The notes below the pieces were generated by a model. That model did not search any database, was not told the origin of the DNA, and saw only the letters and a list, made by a program, of their open reading frames with translations. Position numbers and translations under genes: made by a program. Of a stretch of DNA of 64,000 bases, positions 9,249 through 19,424 are shown in pieces; positions within the stretch are counted from its first letter, which is position 1; each line of letters starts with the position of its first letter. Source of the DNA: Bacteroidales bacterium. GTDB lineage: Bacteria; Bacteroidota; Bacteroidia; Bacteroidales; VadinHA17. The stretch covers positions 1-64,000 of the forward strand of contig PLNF01000035.1 of the NCBI GenBank assembly GCA_003141715.1, written 5' to 3'.

Positions 9249-12131
9249 CTAATAAGACAGATTCCTCACTCCTCCAATTTTCGATTCTGAAATTTTTGTC
9301 TTGAATAATGCAACAAGTTCCCCCGGATTCAGCGCTTGCGATGGATTGAATTTATCGGACGACATGTACTTGAGAATTGCACTGTACAACTGTCTGCCTT
9401 CCGGTTTCTTCTGTATTTTTTTCAGGTCAGACATGCATACCAGCAATTTCCCCTTTCCGACTGAGAATTCAAAGATTAATCCCAGTTTATGGTTCCTTTC
9501 AATATTATCAATCACCTGTACGAGAGGGCGATAATCTTTCGGTGTATTATTCAGGATAAAAGGGCGGCTGTTTTTAATAATAGACCACCACTGCCAGTTC
9601 GTATGAAACTCTGTAGGAAAATCAATGAATAAAGGAAGTTTCGGATCTGTAAGAATTGACATTGTCCCGGGAGATACGGGTTTATTATTTGATTCCGAGA
9701 TGTTTTTAAACATCCGGAAATTCCAGTAATCGGGGGTAAACAATCCGCCTACCGAAAGATCTCTTACTTCATTAAAATCCGGGAATAATAATACCATTGC
9801 ACCGTCTGTAAGTTTCGAAAGAGTGGTTTTATCCAGATTCTTCGATACGAGAATGTTATTGGGTACTTTTGTATCTGCATCGGAGGGGTAAACCCAGAGA
9901 GGATAAGAATTTTCGTAATGAGTTCCTTCAAGAAAGATTGAAAGAGTAAGTTTTTCTGCTTTGGAAAACCTCAGAAGATCAATATTAAGAGATCCGATAT
10001 TTGTTAATCCTCCTTGTAAAATATTAACTACTTCTTCACCCTGGAAAATTATTTCACCATTCCTGTTTTTAAGTTCCCATTTTACAGGTTGCGCTTTTAA
10101 TGAAATTTCGGAATAATTTGCCACCTGGATCTTCCCACTGAATTGTTCATTGTTCGCCCAACAATATTTTTCCATAATAACTAAAGGGACCACCCTGTTA
10201 CAGAATTGACTGAATTCCCCGGGAGTTATAACTCCTTTGCTATCCATAAATGCATCGAGAAGACCCACTAATGCAGTTCCCTGCCCCGGGAAATCCTGAA
10301 GGTCGAGCAGGTGGAAACCTCCAAAACCGGGAGTTCTCATTGCCATCTCAATATCAGCCTTATAACAGATTGCACTCAATGCTCCGGAAGCCTTAAAAAA
10401 GTCCATAGCCTGATCACTCAGGTTATTCTCCTTAAGTCGCTCCCTAAAGACTTCAAAATTCCAGGGCTTCATAACACCTGTATACTTTTTTATTTCAGCA
10501 TAATTGGGATAGATTTGATACTGGCCAACCTCAGTGCCGATTGACGGAACAGTGCATTTTGAAATGGCACCTGAATAGTTCCGACTGGTAGATGGATATC
10601 GACCATTAATATAACCACCATCGTTTGCGTCGGCAAACGAGAATGAGCCTCGGATATGAGTGCTGTAAGTTGTATCTGTATCGGCTCCAACACGGCAGGC
10701 GGCATAATAATCCTCACCCTCAGCATGTCCCCTGAAGCCCAGATAATTATTTGATCCATAGGCCATTAAATGACGACTGTCAACCGATTTAAAATGATTT
10801 AGAAATTCTTTCATTACATCAAAATCACCTGAAAGTTCATTTCCAAGAGCAAACATTACAAAAGATGCATGATTTCCATAGGCGTCAAGAATATGGTCAC
10901 CTTCCTTTAGTAAAAATGCATTTAAACTCGAATTCCTGTTCTTGCTGAATCCGCCCCAGATAGGCAATTCCGGCTGAAGATATATTCCTTCAATATCTGC
11001 AGCCTCAAAAGCGGCAAGCGGGGGTGTCCAGGAATGGAACCGGTAAAAATTGATATTGTACGATTTGGCAATCCTGAAAACTTTTTGCCAGCCTTCAACG
11101 TCCATAGGAGGATAACCTGTTAAAGGGAAAACACATGCATCGTGCTTTCCTCGAAGAAATATCTTTGTACCGTTTATAGTAAATTGTGTCCCCTGGGTGG
11201 AAAACTTACGCATGCCAAAATCGAGGGTTGTATTATCCAGTACTTTTTTCCCTTTCAATATGACACCCAGTTTGTACAAGGCAGGATCAAACTCGCTCCA
11301 AAAGCGGGTTTTACTTCCCATGCTGTAGGTAAGTTCAATTGTATTTCCCCCTTTCCTGAGTGTAACCGGAAATGACTTTGATGGAACACTATGTTTTGCA
11401 TCGGTATTCCATGCATCAGCTTTCAGTATCAGCCTGGTCTTTTCAGTGTATCCTTCAGGATTAGATATTTTCACCCTGACTGTGATTTTTTTCAAGACAA
11501 TATCGGGATAAACCTGAACTGTTTCAATATGAACCGGATTATACGCTTCGAGACAGAATTTACCAATAATACCATTCCAGTTGCTCTGCGTGTGTTCAGT
11601 CCAGGCATGTGAACCTGTCACTCCTTCAGGAACGGAACGATCATCATTATTTATCAGAATAGTCAGTACATGTTTCCCTGGAGACAGATGGTTTGTGAGA
11701 TTGTAGTACTGTGCTGTCAGTATATCTGTACTGCTCCCGATGAGATTATTGTCAACCCAGACCTGAGTTGGCTTGGTCCGCTCCATCATTAACCTGATAT
11801 AATGATCTTTCCATGTTTCAGGGATAATGACCGTCTTTTGGTACCAAGCCATTCCGGCATACATCAGTTCACGTGAAAGCCTCATAGTTTCCACCCTGTT
11901 GGTATTTGGAATCCCCTTTTTGTTTTCATCTAGTGTCCCGGGCAATCTGACTGAATCGGTAAGAGTCCGGGAATACCATTTTTCTTTGATGCCAACCTTC
12001 GCTGTGTCTAATGCAAACTTCCATGAACCGTTAAGATATGTTGTATCATGAAGGGAAACAAATGATCCTCTGTTACACGATGTTACTACAAACACTATTG
12101 CTATTAAGACATACTTAAGTTTATGATGCAT
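9249..12131 (-). CDS. Glycoside hydrolase family 2-like lipoprotein
   Basis: Lipobox VTSCNRG; jelly-roll SWKFALDTA..LPGTLDENKKG; VWVDNNLIG; INGTKIFLRGKHDACVFP; NFYRFHSWTPP; FALGNELSG. Confidence 0.85.
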   Translation of the reverse strand: MHHKLKYVLIAIVFVVTSCNRGSFVSLHDTTYLNGSWKFALDTAKVGIKEKWYSRTLTDSVRLPGTLDENKKGIPNTNRVETMRLSRELMYAGMAWYQKTVIIPETWKDHYIRLMMERTKPTQVWVDNNLIGSSTDILTAQYYNLTNHLSPGKHVLTILINNDDRSVPEGVTGSHAWTEHTQSNWNGIIGKFCLEAYNPVHIETVQVYPDIVLKKITVRVKISNPEGYTEKTRLILKADAWNTDAKHSVPSKSFPVTLRKGGNTIELTYSMGSKTRFWSEFDPALYKLGVILKGKKVLDNTTLDFGMRKFSTQGTQFTINGTKIFLRGKHDACVFPLTGYPPMDVEGWQKVFRIAKSYNINFYRFHSWTPPLAAFEAADIEGIYLQPELPIWGGFSKNRNSSLNAFLLKEGDHILDAYGNHASFVMFALGNELSGDFDVMKEFLNHFKSVDSRHLMAYGSNNYLGFRGHAEGEDYYAACRVGADTDTTYSTHIRGSFSFADANDGGYINGRYPSTSRNYSGAISKCTVPSIGTEVGQYQIYPNYAEIKKYTGVMKPWNFEVFRERLKENNLSDQAMDFFKASGALSAICYKADIEMAMRTPGFGGFHLLDLQDFPGQGTALVGLLDAFMDSKGVITPGEFSQFCNRVVPLVIMEKYCWANNEQFSGKIQVANYSEISLKAQPVKWELKNRNGEIIFQGEEVVNILQGGLTNIGSLNIDLLRFSKAEKLTLSIFLEGTHYENSYPLWVYPSDADTKVPNNILVSKNLDKTTLSKLTDGAMVLLFPDFNEVRDLSVGGLFTPDYWNFRMFKNISESNNKPVSPGTMSILTDPKLPLFIDFPTEFHTNWQWWSIIKNSRPFILNNTPKDYRPLVQVIDNIERNHKLGLIFEFSVGKGKLLVCMSDLKKIQKKPEGRQLYSAILKYMSSDKFNPSQALNPGELVALFKTKISESKIGGVRNLSY

Positions 12132-12167
12132 GTAATTTAATTTTGGATTTTATAAGTCAATATTAAA

Positions 12168-12929
12168 TCATTCATACATATTATCAAGATCTGCCCTTGA
12201 TAACTCGATCATAAGATTTCCAATCTTATTAATAACCTCTTTTAAACATTTTTCTCCTTTCACCGGGGTTGCTTTATGCGGATTGCCAATTCCTGTATCA
12301 GCCGTGACCTTCGACCACTTACGTTCTGCCCATGCCCATTTTTCGTTTAAAGCTTTTATTCTGAATTTTTTACCAATTCCATTCCCTGCTTCATTTAGCG
12401 GCAAAACTGAGTCAGGTGCAAGATATTGCATCACACTTGTTTCCATTTCGTCGGCATGACCCCCTCCATTTTCAAAAAAATCTGAATTCGCAAATGACTG
12501 ATACCAGTTGCAACTACAGATAAACATCTTAGGATACTTTGGTCCCAGTTCCCTGATCATCTGTTTAAAATCATTACCCCCATGTCCGTTCAGAATCAAA
12601 AACTTATAAATTTCATGCCTGTTAAGGACATCTGTCACGTCATTTAGTATTGCTAATTGTGTACTGGGGTTCAGATTAATATTTATTTTAATATCCAGCT
12701 GACCTGTATTTACACCAAATGGAATTGTTGGCAGAACAATTACTCCGGAGCCATTATTCCAGGCTATCTGAGCTGATTCTGTTGCAATCTTCTCAACCAT
12801 TATATTATCAGTGGCAAATGGCAAATGATAATTATGCGCTTCAGTTGCGCCCCATGGCAAAACGGCCAGGTCGAATTTTTTGTCTTTTATTGCCTTCCAG
12901 TTCGTCTCAGATAAAATAAATGGTTTCAT
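12168..12929 (-). CDS. Creatininase family protein
   Basis: LPWGATEAHNYHLPFATDN, LNGHGGND, GGHADEMETS motifs. Confidence 0.88.
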   Translation of the reverse strand: MKPFILSETNWKAIKDKKFDLAVLPWGATEAHNYHLPFATDNIMVEKIATESAQIAWNNGSGVIVLPTIPFGVNTGQLDIKININLNPSTQLAILNDVTDVLNRHEIYKFLILNGHGGNDFKQMIRELGPKYPKMFICSCNWYQSFANSDFFENGGGHADEMETSVMQYLAPDSVLPLNEAGNGIGKKFRIKALNEKWAWAERKWSKVTADTGIGNPHKATPVKGEKCLKEVINKIGNLMIELSRADLDNMYE

Positions 12930-13053
12930 TCTTTAAAGATATTTGTCCGGATACAGGTTTATTGCCGGAATACGAAAATAGTAAATTATCACATTATGGT
13001 AATGGTTAGCCTTGATGCGATGATAACATTATGATCAGATATCCAACTTCAAA

Positions 13054-13365
13054 CTATTTCTTTGACTTCTTCAGCTTTTTTATTTCTTTATCCTTTTGTG
13101 CTGACTCTTCTTCAAGGATGCTGATTTTATCATTCAGCTTCTCAACCCTGGCAATGAGGTTGCCCTTATCGTCCTTTAATCCTGTAACCTGCTTATTTAA
13201 TTCTGTCTTATCAGCTTCGAGACCATTTATTACAGGAGTATAAACCGACTTTGCATAGAACCATGCAGTAAGATATCCGATTATTACTGCGACCAGGAGC
13301 AATGCGACAATGGTTATTACGGCTCCTGTGATAGTTTGGGCGAGTTGTATAAATAATAGTGTCAT
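13054..13365 (-). CDS. Single-TM coiled-coil protein
   Basis: N-terminal TM segment followed by a charged heptad-rich coiled coil. Confidence 0.65.
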   Translation of the reverse strand: MTLLFIQLAQTITGAVITIVALLLVAVIIGYLTAWFYAKSVYTPVINGLEADKTELNKQVTGLKDDKGNLIARVEKLNDKISILEEESAQKDKEIKKLKKSKK

Positions 13366-13366
13366 G

Positions 13367-13879
13367 TTATTGCATTTTTATTGATATTTCTGTTCTTCTG
13401 TTTTTTGCTCTCCCCTCTTCGGTGAGATAATCTGCAGCAGGCTTATTTTTACCTTGTGATTCTGTAATAATTCTGTCTGCATTTATACCCTTAGTCTCCA
13501 GGTACTTTCCTACTGCCAAAGCTCTTTTCAGTCCAAGAGCTTTGTTATATTCAGCTGTTCCCACCAGATCGGTATTTCCGGTAACTAAAAGCATCGATCC
13601 GGTATATTTGTCAAGCCATACCTTAAACGCAGCTAAGCTGTTGTCGGTTTGTGAATCCGTTTTGAATCTTGTTTCATTAAATCCAAAATAGATCAGAAGA
13701 TCCTCAGGCATCGATGCTTTAAGTTTTATTAAAGAATCTGCCACATTAGTTTTTGATTCAGGAATTGTCTGTATCGGGACCGGCCTTTTCATCGCAGGTA
13801 AAACCTTATCGTTATAAAGCCATGCGGAGATAAAGCACCAGATCACGAATATGACAAATCCGGTAATTAGGATTCTCAT
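13367..13879 (-). CDS. OmpA-family peptidoglycan-binding domain protein with N-terminal TM anchor
   Basis: VTGNTDLVGTAEYNKALGLKRALAVGKYLETKGI...NRRTEI. Confidence 0.85.
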   Translation of the reverse strand: MRILITGFVIFVIWCFISAWLYNDKVLPAMKRPVPIQTIPESKTNVADSLIKLKASMPEDLLIYFGFNETRFKTDSQTDNSLAAFKVWLDKYTGSMLLVTGNTDLVGTAEYNKALGLKRALAVGKYLETKGINADRIITESQGKNKPAADYLTEEGRAKNRRTEISIKMQ

Positions 13880-14141
13880 TTTATGATTTGTTAATTTAAA
13901 GATCAGCCAATTGTCCCTACAAGTTAGGAAATAATTTCAATTCAGGGGTTATGGAAAAGGTTTAAACTTCATTAGGCCCCCATTTTAAAGCGATGTAATA
14001 TCCGGTTAAATTTCCGGGGAATCCAGCCAATTATCTGGGGTACAGTAGCATAACCGAAATCAGGATGCTGCCCCAATGAAAAATAGAGAAGTTCATCCCT
14101 ATGATATTCTTAAATAATTCAAATAATTACCTTTTTATCAC

Positions 14142-14864
14142 TTATCTGCTGATGCCAGCCAGATCGCGTATCACAACAGATGCACATGCTATCCCGAAAG
14201 AAGCAGGCATATAAGAGATTGTACCTACTATTGATGCTTTATTCTGTTCACCATTTGTAGGGATTATCTTCGCTTTATCAATCACTTCAGGAGAATAGAC
14301 TGCAGTAAAGCCTTCCCTTATTCCAAGCCCGTGTAACCGTTTTCTCAATATCCGGGCGAGGGAACAATCGGTTGTTTCTGAAATATCGGAAATATATACT
14401 TTTGTAGGGTCAAATTTCCCGCCTGCTCCCATCGAACTTACAAGAGGAAGATTTCTTTGCAAGCTGTGAAAAATAAGAAATATTTTAGGCGATAAAGTGT
14501 CGATAGCATCAACCACATAATCAAAACCCTTATCCAGCACATCTGCCATTCTTTCATCCTTAATATATTCCTGTATGACAGTGAGTTTGATATCAGGGTT
14601 TATGTCCATTATTCTTTGCCCCATTACCTCAGCTTTAGCCAGACCTTCCGTACTCTTAAGTGCGGGCAGTTGTCTGTTCCTGTTAGTAGGATGAATGTGG
14701 TCACCGTCAACTATTGTCATCGATCCAATTCCCGACCTGCATATCATCTCTGCAGCATAGGCACCTACTCCGCCTAAACCTACAACGAGTACATTAGCGT
14801 TTTTAAGTTTTTTCAACTTCTCACTGTCCAGAATTAATTCTGTCCTTGTCAGCCAATCAGCCAT
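14142..14864 (-). CDS. tcdA: tRNA threonylcarbamoyladenosine dehydratase (ThiF/E1-like)
   Basis: NVLVVGLGGVGAYAAEMICRSGIG...IVDGDHIHPTNRNRQLPAL; DYVVDAIDTLSPK. Confidence 0.85.
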   Translation of the reverse strand: MADWLTRTELILDSEKLKKLKNANVLVVGLGGVGAYAAEMICRSGIGSMTIVDGDHIHPTNRNRQLPALKSTEGLAKAEVMGQRIMDINPDIKLTVIQEYIKDERMADVLDKGFDYVVDAIDTLSPKIFLIFHSLQRNLPLVSSMGAGGKFDPTKVYISDISETTDCSLARILRKRLHGLGIREGFTAVYSPEVIDKAKIIPTNGEQNKASIVGTISYMPASFGIACASVVIRDLAGISR

Positions 14865-15526
14865 TTATTGAAATTTTTCAGTATTATTATCTTTAGCTCA
14901 TCTACCGACAGGTCAAGATCGGATGCAACTTTATCATAAATCATTCGGATGTCAACATCTGCTCCATCTGTTTCCATAAATATTCTGTTAGCAGGCAGGT
15001 GTCTTAAAAGATCCCCTGACTCAGGTCTGAGAACAAAATCAAACCAGAATGAAAGATACATCCCTTTCGATAGCAGCTGACCTGCCAGTTCCACGTTTCC
15101 CCTGAATCCATGAACAAGCCATGGCATTTTCGGTTTTAGTTTTTTATGAACTGATAAAAGCTCATCCCATGCCCTTACACAGTGAATGACAACAGGTTTC
15201 CCTGTTTCTTCCGAAATAACTATCTGTTCTTCAAAGGCCAGACGTTGAAGCTCAATAGAAGGTCCTCTCAGCCTGTCAAAACCAGCCTCACCAATAGCTA
15301 TAATATCAGGATGATTGATTGAATTTTCAACAGAAATTATAAGTTGTTCATGATTATCTTCATTAAGGAACCATGGATGTATGCCATAGGTGTATGCAAC
15401 TCCTGAAACATCTGCCGGTAATTTTTCTTCATGTGCCATCAGGCTTTCGAGGATAAACATTCCAAAGGCAGGCTTGCCGCCATGAACATGGATATCAATA
15501 TAGTCTCCGGGTTGCGGAAGATACAT
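14849..15526 (-). CDS. TatD family hydrolase
   Basis: DIHVHGGKP, YTYGIHPWF, AIGEAGFDR, VIHCVRAWDE, METDGADV. Confidence 0.85.
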   Translation of the reverse strand: MYLPQPGDYIDIHVHGGKPAFGMFILESLMAHEEKLPADVSGVAYTYGIHPWFLNEDNHEQLIISVENSINHPDIIAIGEAGFDRLRGPSIELQRLAFEEQIVISEETGKPVVIHCVRAWDELLSVHKKLKPKMPWLVHGFRGNVELAGQLLSKGMYLSFWFDFVLRPESGDLLRHLPANRIFMETDGADVDIRMIYDKVASDLDLSVDELKIIILKNFNKWLIG

Positions 15527-15531
15527 TCCTT

Positions 15532-17040
15532 TTATTTACTTAATAATGTAACTCCTTTATCAATCCGTTTAAGTGTTTCATCCTTACCGATCCAACTGAT
15601 AATATCGAACATATGAGGGCCCCTTAAGGTCCCGACAATCAACAACCTGAGGGCATTCATTATTGCTCCGGTGTTGTAGCCATTCTTCTCAATCCATGCT
15701 TTAATAACCAGTTCAGTAGCAGCAGCGGAAAAATCAACTGTATTCTCAAGAATTGATTTTAATTCCAATAGAAGTCCTGCAGAATCCTCTTTCCATCTTT
15801 TTTTAACAACTTCCTGATCATAAATTTCCGGGGCCTTAAAAAAGAAATCAGTCTGTTCCCAGATATCTTTCACAAAACTTACCCTCTCTTTTACCAGTCC
15901 GATAAGTGTCTCAAGTCTGATTATATCAAAATGATAACCATGTGCTCTCAGAAATTCCCTGAATTCAATAGCAAGCTGGGTATTAGTCCTTTTTTGAAGA
16001 TATTGGTGATTAAACCATTTTGCTTTTTCAGGGTCAAACCGGGAACCCGATTTGCCAACTCTGTCAATTGAAAAAGTATTAATCAGTTCATCCATAGAAA
16101 ATATTTCCTGTTCAGTTCCAGGGTTCCAGCCCAGTAATGCAAGCATATTAATAAATGGCTCGGGATAATACCCATCCTCACGATAACCCTTTGCTGTTTC
16201 GCCATATGGCCAGAAAAGAGGAAATACAGGGAATCCCATTTTATCACCGTCGCGTTTGCTTAGCTTACCCTTTCCATCGGGTTTCAGCAGTAATGGCAGG
16301 TGGGCAAAAAGAGGCGGGTTCCAGCCAAATGACCGGTACAGCATAATATGAAGTGGCAATGAAGGCAGCCATTCTTCCCCGCGGATCACATGGCTGATCT
16401 CCATAAGATGATCATCAACCAGGTGCGCCAGATGGTAAGTCGGCATGCCATCTGATTTGAATAAAACCTTATCATCGAGGGTTCCGGTATTTACGACTAT
16501 ATGGCCGCGTATAATATCATCAAAATGGATATCCTCATTATGCGGCATCTTGAACCTGATAACGAAAGGTTCCCCCTTGTCAAGTTTCTCCCTCCATTCA
16601 ACTTCTTTTAAAGAGACTGAGTTAATCAGTTTTTCTCTAGCTTCAGCATTATAAATAAAAGTTTTTCCTGCTTTTTCTGATTCGCTTCTCAGAGATTCAA
16701 GTTTTTCGGGAGTATCAAAAGCATAATAGGCATCACCTTTATCAATAAGGATATCAGCATATTGCCTGTATATAGTTTTCTTGTCGCTCTGGCGATATGG
16801 GCCATAGTTTCCACCCTCCCTGATTCCTTCATCAACAACTATTCCGCACCATTTAAGTGATTCCATAATATATTCTTCTGCACCCTCAACGAATCTTGTC
16901 TGATCTGTATCTTCGATCCTTAAGATAAAAGTGCCGCCATTCTTCTTTGCGAAAAGATAGTTGTAAAGAGCGGTTCTTACACCTCCGATATGCAAGGGAC
17001 CTGTAGGACTTGGGGCAAAACGCACTCGTACTTGTTCCAT
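15532..17040 (-). CDS. gltX: Glutamate--tRNA ligase
   Basis: VRFAPSPTGPLHIGGVRTALYNYLFA, KLSKRDGDK motifs. Confidence 0.95.
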   Translation of the reverse strand: MEQVRVRFAPSPTGPLHIGGVRTALYNYLFAKKNGGTFILRIEDTDQTRFVEGAEEYIMESLKWCGIVVDEGIREGGNYGPYRQSDKKTIYRQYADILIDKGDAYYAFDTPEKLESLRSESEKAGKTFIYNAEAREKLINSVSLKEVEWREKLDKGEPFVIRFKMPHNEDIHFDDIIRGHIVVNTGTLDDKVLFKSDGMPTYHLAHLVDDHLMEISHVIRGEEWLPSLPLHIMLYRSFGWNPPLFAHLPLLLKPDGKGKLSKRDGDKMGFPVFPLFWPYGETAKGYREDGYYPEPFINMLALLGWNPGTEQEIFSMDELINTFSIDRVGKSGSRFDPEKAKWFNHQYLQKRTNTQLAIEFREFLRAHGYHFDIIRLETLIGLVKERVSFVKDIWEQTDFFFKAPEIYDQEVVKKRWKEDSAGLLLELKSILENTVDFSAAATELVIKAWIEKNGYNTGAIMNALRLLIVGTLRGPHMFDIISWIGKDETLKRIDKGVTLLSK

Positions 17041-17166
17041 ATTATTACTAAACCGGTTAATGTAAATGCAAATATAGACAAACCCGACTATATATGATAC
17101 TATAACGAAAATCAGGTTTTGAACTCCGGATTTGTATTAATTTAGCAGCAATAAAATTGTCTGTTT

Positions 17167-18201
17167 ATGAAGAAGATGAAAGCACTTGTTAAAGCCAGAC
17201 CCGAAAAAGGTTTATGGATGCAAGAAGTTCCTGTTCCTGAACCGGGACTTAATGATGTAATTATAAAAGTCAAAAAGTCTGCAATATGTGGCACAGATCT
17301 TCATATTTATGAGTGGGATGATTGGTCGAAAAAAACAATCAGGACTCCAATGATTATTGGTCATGAGTATATGGGTTATATCGAAAAGATGGGTGCCGGA
17401 GTGACCAATCTTAAAATTGGGGAAAGAGTTACCGGGGAAGGTCATCTTGCTTGCGGCCATTGTCGCAACTGCCGCCGCGGGAAGGAGCATGTATGTGAAA
17501 ATACCGTGGGAATAGGAGTTCATATCGATGGATCATTCGCAGAATATGTGAAAGTGCCTGCAGTAAATGTCATTCCGCTCGATCACAGAATTCCGGATGA
17601 ATGGGCTGCAATAATGGATCCTTTCGGAAATGCTACTCATACTGCTTTATCATTCCCGTTGATTGGGGAAGATGTTCTTATTACCGGATCGGGGCTGATT
17701 GGCAGTATGGCCGTTGCTATAGCAAAATATGCCGGTGCAAGATTTATTGTCGCCAGCGATCTCAGTGATGCACGCCTTGAAATTGCCAGGAAAATGGGAG
17801 CTACTCTTACTGTTAATCCATCGAAAGGGGAAAAAATCTCAGATGCTGTTAAAAAGCTGAGTATGAGAGGATTCGACATAGGGCTTGAGATGTCTGGATC
17901 TCCAAAAGCATTCGTGGAGATGCTTAATAATATGTATAATGGCTCCAGTATCTCATTACTTGGAATACTGCCATCAAACTTCGAGGTTCCCTGGAGTGAT
18001 ATCATTTTCAAGGCAATAACCTTAAAAGGTATATATGGCCGAGAGATGTGGGAAACATGGTATAAGATGGAGCAGATGATAATCGGGGGGATTGATTTAA
18101 ATCCTGTTATAACACACCGGTTCTCAATAGATGATTTTCAGAAGGGATTTGATGAAATGGAAAAGGGCAATTGTGGTAAGGTTATCTTAAATTGGGATTA
18201 A
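17167..18201 (+). CDS. tdh: L-threonine 3-dehydrogenase
   Basis: Zn-ADH with AICGTDLHIYEWDDWSKKTI; GHEYMGYIEKMGAG; adjacent to kbl. Confidence 0.9.
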   Translation: MKKMKALVKARPEKGLWMQEVPVPEPGLNDVIIKVKKSAICGTDLHIYEWDDWSKKTIRTPMIIGHEYMGYIEKMGAGVTNLKIGERVTGEGHLACGHCRNCRRGKEHVCENTVGIGVHIDGSFAEYVKVPAVNVIPLDHRIPDEWAAIMDPFGNATHTALSFPLIGEDVLITGSGLIGSMAVAIAKYAGARFIVASDLSDARLEIARKMGATLTVNPSKGEKISDAVKKLSMRGFDIGLEMSGSPKAFVEMLNNMYNGSSISLLGILPSNFEVPWSDIIFKAITLKGIYGREMWETWYKMEQMIIGGIDLNPVITHRFSIDDFQKGFDEMEKGNCGKVILNWD

Positions 18202-18214
18202 CTAATAACAAATT

Positions 18215-19405
18215 ATGTATAATAATTATCAGAATCATTTATTAAAAATTATTGAGGAGATTAAAGAAGTCGGTCTCTACAAGAATGAGCGTATTATCGT
18301 ATCTCCGCAAGGCGCTGAAATTGAGCTGAACACGGGACAGAAAGTACTGAATTTCTGTTCCAATAATTACCTGGGTCTTTCTAATGATCAATCGTTAATT
18401 GAAGCAGCTAAGGCTTCTCTGGATAATCATGGTTATGGAATGTCGTCGGTAAGATTTATCTGCGGCACTACCGATCTCCATAAGGAACTTGAGAGAAAAA
18501 TTGCAGAATTCTTCAGTACCGAAGATACTATCCTTTATGCAGCCTGTTTTGACGCAAATGGCGGAGTTTTTGAACCTCTTCTAACCGAAGAGGATGCAAT
18601 TATTTCTGATTCCCTGAATCATGCTTCGATTATTGATGGTGTCCGTCTTTGCAAAGCTCAGCGCTACAGATATGAAAACGCTGACGTGGCAGATCTCGAA
18701 AAACAACTTCAACTAGCTCATAATCAGAGATTCAGACTAATAGTAACCGATGGAGTATTCTCGATGGACGGGAATGTAGCACCTCTTGATAAAATTGTAG
18801 AGCTGGCCAATAAATACAATGCCATGGTAATGGTCGATGAATCACACTCAGCAGGAGTAGTAGGAAAAACAGGAAGAGGAGTTACTGAACTTTATAATAT
18901 TACAGGAAAAGTTGAAATCATTACAGGTACCCTGGGGAAAGCCTTCGGTGGTGCAATTGGCGGGTTTACTACAGGCAAAAAAGAGATAATTGAGATTCTG
19001 AGACAAAAGTCACGGCCCTACCTTTTTTCAAACTCTATCCCCCCTATGGTCGCAGCAGCTGGTATCAGGATGATTGAGATGATGACTGAAACTAATGTGC
19101 TTCAGGATAAACTTCATTATAATGCTGAATACTTTATTGCCTGTATGAAAAAACTGGGTTTCGATATAAAACCTACCAAATCAGCAATTTGTGCAGTTAT
19201 GCTTTATGATGCAAGATTATCTCAGGACTTTGCAGCAAGACTTCTTAAAGAAGGCATTTATGTTATTGGATTCTATTTCCCTGTCGTTCCCAAGGGTCAG
19301 GCCAGGATAAGGGTACAACTCTCAGCAGCACATGACCAGGAGCACCTTGATATGGCTATTAAAGCTTTCGAAAAGGTTGGCAAGAAATTAAAGGTTATAA
19401 AATAA
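18215..19405 (+). CDS. kbl: Glycine C-acetyltransferase (2-amino-3-ketobutyrate CoA ligase)
   Basis: NFCSNNYLGLS, GYGMSSVRFICGT, VDESHSAGVVG, GTLGKAFGGAIGG; downstream of tdh. Confidence 0.92.
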   Translation: MYNNYQNHLLKIIEEIKEVGLYKNERIIVSPQGAEIELNTGQKVLNFCSNNYLGLSNDQSLIEAAKASLDNHGYGMSSVRFICGTTDLHKELERKIAEFFSTEDTILYAACFDANGGVFEPLLTEEDAIISDSLNHASIIDGVRLCKAQRYRYENADVADLEKQLQLAHNQRFRLIVTDGVFSMDGNVAPLDKIVELANKYNAMVMVDESHSAGVVGKTGRGVTELYNITGKVEIITGTLGKAFGGAIGGFTTGKKEIIEILRQKSRPYLFSNSIPPMVAAAGIRMIEMMTETNVLQDKLHYNAEYFIACMKKLGFDIKPTKSAICAVMLYDARLSQDFAARLLKEGIYVIGFYFPVVPKGQARIRVQLSAAHDQEHLDMAIKAFEKVGKKLKVIK

Positions 19406-19424
19406 GAAATAATGTTAAAATTCT

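Noticed and set aside
14142-14864. ThiF/E1-like protein as part of a ubiquitin-like or CBASS/Bil antiphage system
   Set aside because: Sequence pattern is that of housekeeping TcdA, with TatD and gltX as neighbours. No E2, JAB or ubiquitin-like gene present.
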